Positions 57,959 to 64,000 of a stretch of 64,000 bases of DNA are shown one piece after another. The notes beneath the pieces were generated by a model, which saw nothing but the letters and a program-made list of their open reading frames with translations, was not told the DNA's origin and searched no databases. This DNA is from Liolophura sinensis (taxonomy: Eukaryota > Mollusca > Polyplacophora > Chitonida > Chitonidae), in assembly GCF_032854445.1 (NCBI RefSeq), contig NC_088297.1, forward strand, positions 9,946,163-10,010,162, in the 5' to 3' direction. Each line of letters begins with the position of its first letter. The first letter of the stretch is position 1. The translations under genes and the position numbers were made by a program.

Positions 57959-59220
57959 TAATTTGAATAAATAACTATTCACCTATAACACTAATTAAGT
58001 ACCTTTCATGTAAGTGTTGTGACCTCTGTGTAAATTTGCAGACAAATTGGATCTGGGGAAACCTTTTATTTTAATCTGCTTGACCAGGATTTGATCGCTA
58101 AACCTGGGATTAAGAGGCTTCTATCTTAATCCTAAGCTAAACATACGTTTTTGTGCTTGTTGTAATGCCGTTTAAAGCCAGAACACAGCCGATCGTAAGC
58201 TTTGGTTTTAACTTAAAGCTGGGACTTATATAGTCCCAGCTTAAAGGGACAATACTCTGCGAAATATGAATGGCTCCATTTTGTGATGACGCAAACAGTT
58301 CAGAGCATTCACTCCACAATATTTTATCCGGGGTAGGATTTGTGTAGGCGACGTTTATTATTGACGGATGTTCTGTCCTTGCATGATGTTGTTCGAGTGT
58401 TAGAGCCTGTTTGTGAAATAATTTTTGGAGATTTTGGAGAGAATTTGATCGTTTATTCGAAAACAAAGGATGCATACGGTAATGCCTGAGTTTGTTCATC
58501 AGTATTTCTTGTTGTAGAAAGATTCAGAAATAGACGACTAGTATGTGTTTGATGTCGAGGTGAAAAATTTAAAAGGATAGAAAAGCTTCCTTCTTGATCA
58601 GTTGAAGGAAGTATTTTGATCATCTGTTTATTACAGAGTAATAAAGTAGGGTCTGAAATATGCAGAACTGACCTAAGTAAACGTTTGCAGGAGCTTTGCT
58701 GTGTGAGTGACACTTCGGTTGAACTAGTTCAATTCAATTAAACGTTGAGGTCTGCTTTGAACAATTTCTGATATTAACCTCCCTCAAGACAGAAATTGTT
58801 GAAAACAGAACGTTTGATTTAATTAAACGAAAAGTAGGTAAAATTTTGGATGATGTTTTCTTGAAATACAAAACTCAAGGGGCTGGTAATGTTACGCTGG
58901 CCACGAATACCAAGACTGCGTATGCGGTCACTGTGCGATGTCACGTTTATTAGGCCGGAGTAACGGTACAACCCCTTTGAGAAACAGCCCCTGTAGTCTG
59001 TTGGAAATTGCATATATAATCTTGCTTGACGCCACCTTCGGCATGAATCTGCGTGTCACTACAGTGGAGTCATGTATATACTTTTCTTAGAGGAGTATCA
59101 GAGTTCTGCCCCCTCATATCTCATGTGTCCCCTGTGAAAGTACACACCTGCACAAATATGCATGCTACAATTTCGGCTGCCTCACCTTTATTTCTTAGCA
59201 GCCTGCCAGTCTCAAAAATG
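57959..59220. other. No gene supported; one hairpin
   Basis: A perfect 11-bp hairpin lies at 58216-58242 (AAGCTGGGACT, TATAT loop). The minus-strand frames at 58137-58713 cross it and show no domain. Confidence 0.5.
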
Positions 59221-59224
59221 ATCG

Positions 59225-59262
59225 CCCTTCGTTAAAAGGGAACCAATCCATAATGGCGGCTG
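59225..59262 (+). promoter_or_regulatory. Possible promoter (CCAAT and YY1-like word)
   Basis: AACCAATCC is followed at once by ATAATGGCGGCTG, close to the AANATGGCGGC site bound by YY1 near start sites of housekeeping-type genes. The coding exons at 61157 onward are on the same strand, so this may be their promoter with a non-coding first exon. Confidence 0.35.
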
Positions 59263-59364
59263 TGTCTCTATACATGATAAGCAGTGACACGTGGCTTCTA
59301 GCTCTGATGGGTTGTTTCTTCATCCTACATGGCTTCGTATGGATGTAACATGATTCTGACACAG

Positions 59365-59433
59365 GAGAACTAGTACCGGTAGTTCCCGAGAACTAGTACC
59401 GATAGTTCTCGAGAATTAGTACCGGTAGTTCTC
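59365..59433. repeat. 23-bp repeat, three near-palindromic units
   Basis: Three units of the type GAGAACTAGTACCGGTAGTT + CTC. Each unit's ends are inverted (GAGAACT/AGTTCTC) around an ACCGGT palindrome. Confidence 0.9.
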
Positions 59434-59678
59434 ATCTGTGTAAGTGAAATATTGCAGCAGTTGTAGGCTTCTAAATGTTGAGTTGGCAGAAGTGCAGCTA
59501 TGATGAGAACTCTCCACACACTGGAGGCAACATTGTCTAGGCCCCCCAACCCCCCAATCTTCGAATCAAGGATAGATGAAAACAGTAGAGAAAGTTAAAG
59601 ATGTAGCTGTTGGAAATCTTGGCTTCAGGTGACAGCCACATTGAAAAAACTGTCCATGGCTCCATTCTTTGAGATCTG

Positions 59679-60018
59679 CTGGCCCCGATGGCTCAGTTGG
59701 TAGAGCATCCGCTTCAGGGATGGTAGATCCAGGGTCAGTCCTGGGTAGGGTCACGCCTAATACTTTAGAAAAGGAAGCTGGCATTCAGCATAAAGGGGAT
59801 AGTGCAATGATTGGTTGATCCGTATCAGTATAAAGACTCAAGTGGGCCTTTGGTAAGTTGTATTAGTGAAGCAGCACTAGGTAAAAGAGCAGTGGAAATC
59901 CTTCCTACAACAAGGAGGCACATTACACATACATGCACAAGGACTCCTTTGTCATCATATGACTGAAAATTGTTAAGTACGACGTTAAACGCCAAGCACT
60001 CACTCACTCACTCACTCA
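59679..60018 (+). mobile_element. tRNA-derived SINE (family 2), full length
   Basis: Head with CCCCGATGGCTCAGTTGGTA (A box) and GGTAGATCCAGGGTCAGTCC, the body seen reversed at 17501, and tail TTAAACGCCAAGCACTCACT ending in (CACT)n. It is the best plus-strand model of the family in this window. Confidence 0.93.
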
Positions 60019-60320
60019 AATCTGGCCTACATTTGTCCATAGGAGCTCAGAACCATTGTTATATTGAAGGCAGACATTTTTTAACTCTAATGTCATACGG
60101 TGAGTATCGGCATTGGCATCCAATAACCACAAAATTAGTTGCAAATGTGGACATCTGATTCAAGTAGTCCAAGCTAGTTGAACAGTACAACTGTAGCACT
60201 CTGCATTGGTGTAGCCTACAATTTAACTAAACATAACTCAAACATAACCTTGTTTCGGACCACTAATCTTCACTATACCTAGCAAAGATATAATCTTATT
60301 ATTATTAGGATCTGTGGTAT

Positions 60321-61010
60321 TCTATTCTATCTATTCATCAGCCTATCCATTTTCTGACTATTCTATACAGTCATCAGTCTGTCCATCTTCTGGGTGTTCT
60401 ATCCATTCATCAGTCTGTCCATCTCCTGGGCATTTTATCCATTCATCAGTCTAACCATTGTTTAGGTGTTCTATCCATTCATCAGTCTAACCATTGTTTA
60501 GGTGTTCTATCCATTCATCAGTCTAACCATTGTTTAGGTGTTCTAGCCATTCATCAGTCTGTCCATTGTTTAGGTGTTCTAGCCATTCATCAGTCTGTCC
60601 ATCTTCTGGGTGTTCTATCTATTCATCAGTCTGACCATTGTTTAGGTGTTCTATCCATTCATCAGTCTAACCATTGTTTAGGTGTTCTATCCATTCATCA
60701 GTCTAACCATTGTTTAGGTGTTCTATCCATTCATCAGTCTAACCATTGTTTAGGTGTTCTATCCATTCATCAGTCTAACCATTGTTTAGGTGTTCTAGCC
60801 ATTCATCAGTCTGTCCATTGTTTAGGTGTTCTAGCCATTCATCAGTCTAACCATTGTTTAGGTGTTCTATCCATTCATCAGTCTAACCATTGTTTAGGTG
60901 TTCTATCCATTCATCAGTCTAACCACTGTTTAGGTGTTCTATCCATTCATCAGTCTGACCATTGTTTACATGTTCTCTTCATTCATCAGTCTGTTGATAG
61001 TCTGAGAGTT
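60321..61010. repeat. 36-bp minisatellite
   Basis: About 18 units close to TTCTATCCATTCATCAGTCT plus AACCATTGTTTAGGTG. Outer units carry older variants (CCATCTTCTGGG), inner ones are nearly identical, so the array grew from its middle. It lies just upstream of the first recognised coding exon. Confidence 0.93.
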
Positions 61011-61156
61011 TTGTCCATTTAGCATCCATTGTGTGGGTGTTCTGCCCTGCCCTTAGTGTTCTATCCATTTGTTCAATGTATTCATTTTTTTGGATGTTCT
61101 AGGGCATGAATGATCTCAAGCAGACGGCACTGTAAGGCCGGTCAAGTGACCTGAGT

Positions 61157-63894
61157 ATGGATCATGATTGGCCAGAGGAGGGAGAGGATGAGGGATTTGC
61201 AGATGGGGAGATTCCTGAGGATAATGCCATGGAAACAGACATGTCTGCTGAAGGGGAAGGTACGAAAGAGCTTCTGCTCATAATAACAGTCAGATAAACA
61301 TCGACGTGCAATTTCCATGGGAGATTATCGGGTTGTTTTTTGTTCCAGGAATGTGTAAAAGATTTGTAAGTTTTTTACATTAATGACGCAATTTTATACG
61401 TGTAAGGAACAAAACCCTAGTCTGCAGACTATTATGTGTATTGTTACGTTAATGACGCAATTCTATACGTGTAAGGAACAAAAACCTAGTCTGCAGACTA
61501 TTATGTTAATGACACAATTCTATACGTGTAAGGAACAAAAACCTAGTCTGCAGACTATTATGTGTATTGTTACATTAATGACGCAATTCTACACGTGTAA
61601 GGAACAAAAACCCAGTCTGCAGACTATTATGTGTATTGTTACATTAATGACGCAATTCTACACGTGTAAGGAACAAAAACCCAGTCTGCAGACTATTATG
61701 TGTATTGTTACATTAATGACGCAATTCTACACGTGTAAGGAACAAAAACCCAGTCTGCAGACTATTATGTGTATTGTTACATTAATGACGCAATTCTACA
61801 CGTGTAAGGAACAAAAACCCAGTCTGCAGACTATTATGTGTATTGTTACATTAATGACGCAATTCTACACGTGTAAGGAACAAAAACCCAGTCTGCAGAC
61901 TATTATGTGTATTGTTACAATAAAGACGCAATTCTACACGTGTAAGGAACAAAAACCCAGTCTGCAGACTATTATGTGTATTGTTACATTAATGACGCAA
62001 TTCTACACGTGTAAGGAACAAAAACCCAGTCTGCAGACTATTATGTGTATTGTTACATTAATGACGCAATTCTATACGTGTAAGGAACAAAAACCCAGTC
62101 TGCAGACTTTTCTAGAAAGGATAGGAGTATTATTACCAAATTGAACAATGTATTTATATTTAAAGAGTAATTCCATAGGATACCATAAGATTCTATTTTT
62201 TTTATTTTTTTATTTAACAATATTGCCCTGAACATTTCAAGGTCATTCCATGTCAAATGAGCCAAAACAATTTTTTGTGCAGTTGGATTATTTTGAACAA
62301 ATTCTTAAACAGACTGTACCTTAGAATCTATGGGGAAGGTTTGCCAAGTTATAGCTCAAAATTCCAAGCGGTTTTTGAAATATGGCCGTTAGAATATAGA
62401 AACACGATGTACAAAGTACTGTGAAAGGCTTATTTGTTCTGGAAACATTTCTAGATGGTTGTCATTGTCTTTTCAAGGGGACTAGAGGTTTGAAAATCCA
62501 TCTAATGGGGTTTTCCTACCCAGGCTTTCAATATGACCCCAGAAAAGTGATATATTTAGTCTTTTTCAAGATAATAGCCCTTAAACATCACACTTTGATT
62601 AATGCTTTTGTTGAATTTTGCGTTTTCTATGAGCTGCCATTGGTCTTTGTTACTTGGTTAATGTTATTTAAGTACATGGTCATTTGTACAAGAAAGCCTC
62701 ACCACTTCAAACTTTATCTTTGGTGTACTTGCTGTCTGAACTATGCTTCAGGGCAGACAACTGTACAGTTTACCGCTTTTTTACATTAACAATTCACCAT
62801 GTTGACAGACAGCTCTATTATTAGTTACAAGGTTACTCAGTGATAGGATAAGCCTATATGAGCATTATTGACACCATATATTTGCTTATCCTATCACTGA
62901 GTAACCATGTAATGAATTTATCCTGCAAGATGCATCAAGTAAGTGCAGATGTATAGGCCAGTCGCTTCAGCGAAGTGACCATTCTTGATTGCATTCACAA
63001 CCTAACAAAGGGAGATAACCTATTGAGCAATCACATTTTTACGTCGTCTGCAGGATTCGAAAATATATCTGTACCCCATGTAACAGTTGTGAAACTGAAA
63101 AGCAGAGTATTTTGTCAGGATAAGACTTTTTACATGTACCCCATGCATGTAGAAACTTTGCCAATGACCTGCCATAGGTTGACAGATTATTTGGGGAAGC
63201 CTGGTTTCCTCCAGAAAATAATTAAAAAATTTTTTAACATGGTGTTCACAAGAAGCAAGTAAATAATTAGTTCTGCGTTTAAATCATTATTTTTGTCTAA
63301 GAAATATAATATTCCTAATATTGCACTTTTTTAGTTAAACATTCAAATTAGTTGAATTCAACAATGAGGTGGACAATTTCATGCAATACTATATATAAAT
63401 ATATATCACTTATACAACGGCAGCCAGCATTATGTTGGGAAAAAAACAGGAAGAGCCTGGGAGAAACCCACGACCATCTGCAGGTTGCTGGCAGACATTC
63501 CCACTTACGAATGGAGAGGAAACCAGCACGAGCTGAATTTAAACTCACAGTGACCTAGGTCATTGGGCTAGTCTAGCATGCTAACCACTAAGACACCATC
63601 TCCTCTTTGAGGAGTGTGGAAGACAAAAAAGTCAAGAGAGTGAAAAGTAAGATAACATTTATCCATGTACATGTATCTTCATATTACATATATACTGTAT
63701 ATACCATTCCTCTGGAACAGTTTTCACCATGGTGCCTTTCTCCCCTCAGATGAGCTTATGGAAGGAGCCAGGGCTACCACTTACTTCTATGGAGATCCGT
63801 CAACTCTGTCAGATGGGGAGGATTTCAGCAAAGCTCAGGTGGAGAAGCTGATGAAGTCAGAACCATATCAGAGAAAGATCTCCACCTGTCACCT
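61157..63894 (+). CDS. Acidic N-terminal region of an unidentified protein (2 exons, continues off the window)
   Basis: The first coding exon, 61157-61259, starts with AGTATGG (A at -3, G at +4) and has an in-frame stop upstream. A pyrimidine-rich acceptor at 61102 may open the exon. It encodes 34 residues, one third of them D or E (MDHDWPEEGEDEGF start). GTACGA follows as donor. The second exon, 63750-63894, has a CTTTCTCCCCTCAG acceptor and a GTATGT donor; the phase (1) fits exactly and adds DELMEGARATTYFYGD, then a SDGEDFSKAQVEKLMKSEPY stretch. If the donor is not used, the frame ends at 63904. Composition suggests a nuclear or cytosolic regulatory protein, but I recognise no domain and give no function. 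The 2.49-kb intron holds a 69-bp minisatellite, a hairpin and a SINE. Confidence 0.65.
61381..62109. repeat. 69-bp minisatellite in an intron
   Basis: About 11 units, with GACGCAATTCTACACGTGTA, GGAACAAAAACCCAGTCTGC and AGACTATTATGTGTATTG blocks; one unit is 21 bp shorter. Since 69 is a multiple of three and the unit has no stop in one phase, a 253-codon frame runs through it. It is out of frame with the neighbouring exon and best read as non-coding. Confidence 0.95.
62110..62820. other. Intron DNA; no gene supported
   Basis: A 122-codon frame (62421-62789) shows no domain or start context. A T-rich patch precedes it. Confidence 0.5.
62825..62912. repeat. 29-bp inverted repeat in an intron
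   Basis: The arms 62825-62853 and 62884-62912 are reverse complements with one mismatch (both carry GGTTACTCAGTGATAGGATA), separated by 30 bases. It could be the ends of a tiny MITE, or give a stable RNA hairpin in the pre-mRNA. Confidence 0.9.
62913..63404. other. Intron DNA; no gene supported
   Basis: A 95-codon frame (62975-63262) has no recognised domain and is probably chance. Confidence 0.5.
63405..63600 (-). mobile_element. SINE (family 1), tail lost
   Basis: From CACTTATACAACGGCAGCCA through GCAGGTTGCTGGCAGACATT to the tRNA-like head CATGCTAACCACTAAG. The (TTTA)n tail is missing; a TATATA run takes its place. Confidence 0.85.
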
Positions 63895-63937
63895 GTATGT
63901 TTGATTCGGTTTTATTTTATATCTGTGTGATTTATTT

Positions 63938-64000
63938 GCTGTTTTCTCCGGCCGTAAGTGGGAAGGTCTGCCAGCAACCTGCGGATGGTCGTGGGTTTCC
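63938..64000 (+). mobile_element. SINE (family 1), cut by the window edge
   Basis: TCTCCGGCCGTAAGTGGGAA and GCAACCTGCGGATGGTCGTG are family-1 body; the head is missing and the tail lies beyond the window. Confidence 0.85.

Noticed and set aside
58137-58713. Two overlapping minus-strand frames as an exon
   Set aside because: They cross a hairpin and have no recognised motif; length is within chance for this stretch.
62421-62789. 122-codon frame inside the intron as a separate gene
   Set aside because: No domain or start context and it lies within the intron of a better-supported gene.

Overview
The window is nuclear DNA of an animal. It has spliced genes with GT-AG introns, many tRNA-derived SINEs, AT microsatellites, more than ten minisatellite families and almost no long open frames. 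One SINE family ends in a GTGTTTTAC/GTAAAACAC-type tail followed by (AAAT)n. A second has the CACTCACTCA tail and a 'gacgttaaacgccaagca' body. From memory of such SINEs I infer a marine lophotrochozoan, most likely a mollusc, possibly a brachiopod; the window cannot settle the species. Most short open frames are chance readings of repeats and are not listed as genes.

Layout. 1-5.4 kb: a 20-bp minisatellite, then a 53-bp minisatellite interrupted by a SINE; about 2.1 kb of this appears twice on either side of a 200-N gap. 5.4-25 kb: gene-poor DNA with 40-bp, 29-bp, 18/19-bp and 18-bp minisatellites, SINEs, a long (AT)n tract and a four-copy array of 95-bp tRNA-like units (21.7-22.1 kb). 25-57 kb: a mosaic of segmental duplications. 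At its core is a small Ly6/uPAR-type (three-finger domain) gene family. Two intact four-exon copies (27.1-28.4 and 45.3-46.6 kb, minus strand) each give a 159-residue protein with signal peptide, LU cysteine pattern ending in CC-x4-CN, and a hydrophobic GPI-type tail. A third copy is a pseudogene (51.1-52.6 kb), two inverted relics keep only the first and last exons (49.6 and 56.1 kb), and one last-exon scrap lies at 26.0 kb. Seven arrays of a 59-bp satellite, a repeated roughly 0.5-kb element here called R, and X and Y duplication blocks lie between the copies. 57-64 kb: more SINEs, a possible promoter, 36-bp and 69-bp minisatellites, and the first two coding exons of an acidic protein I do not recognise, which continues beyond the right edge.

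How it fits together. The Ly6-type copies should make GPI-anchored or secreted cell-surface proteins. Each intact gene has its own TATA box and CACGTG palindrome, so they can be transcribed separately. Copies B and C each face an inverted relic head to head across an inverted repeat of R, and this whole module is itself duplicated. The duplicated blocks carry the same truncated SINE at the same junction, so amplification came after that SINE inserted.
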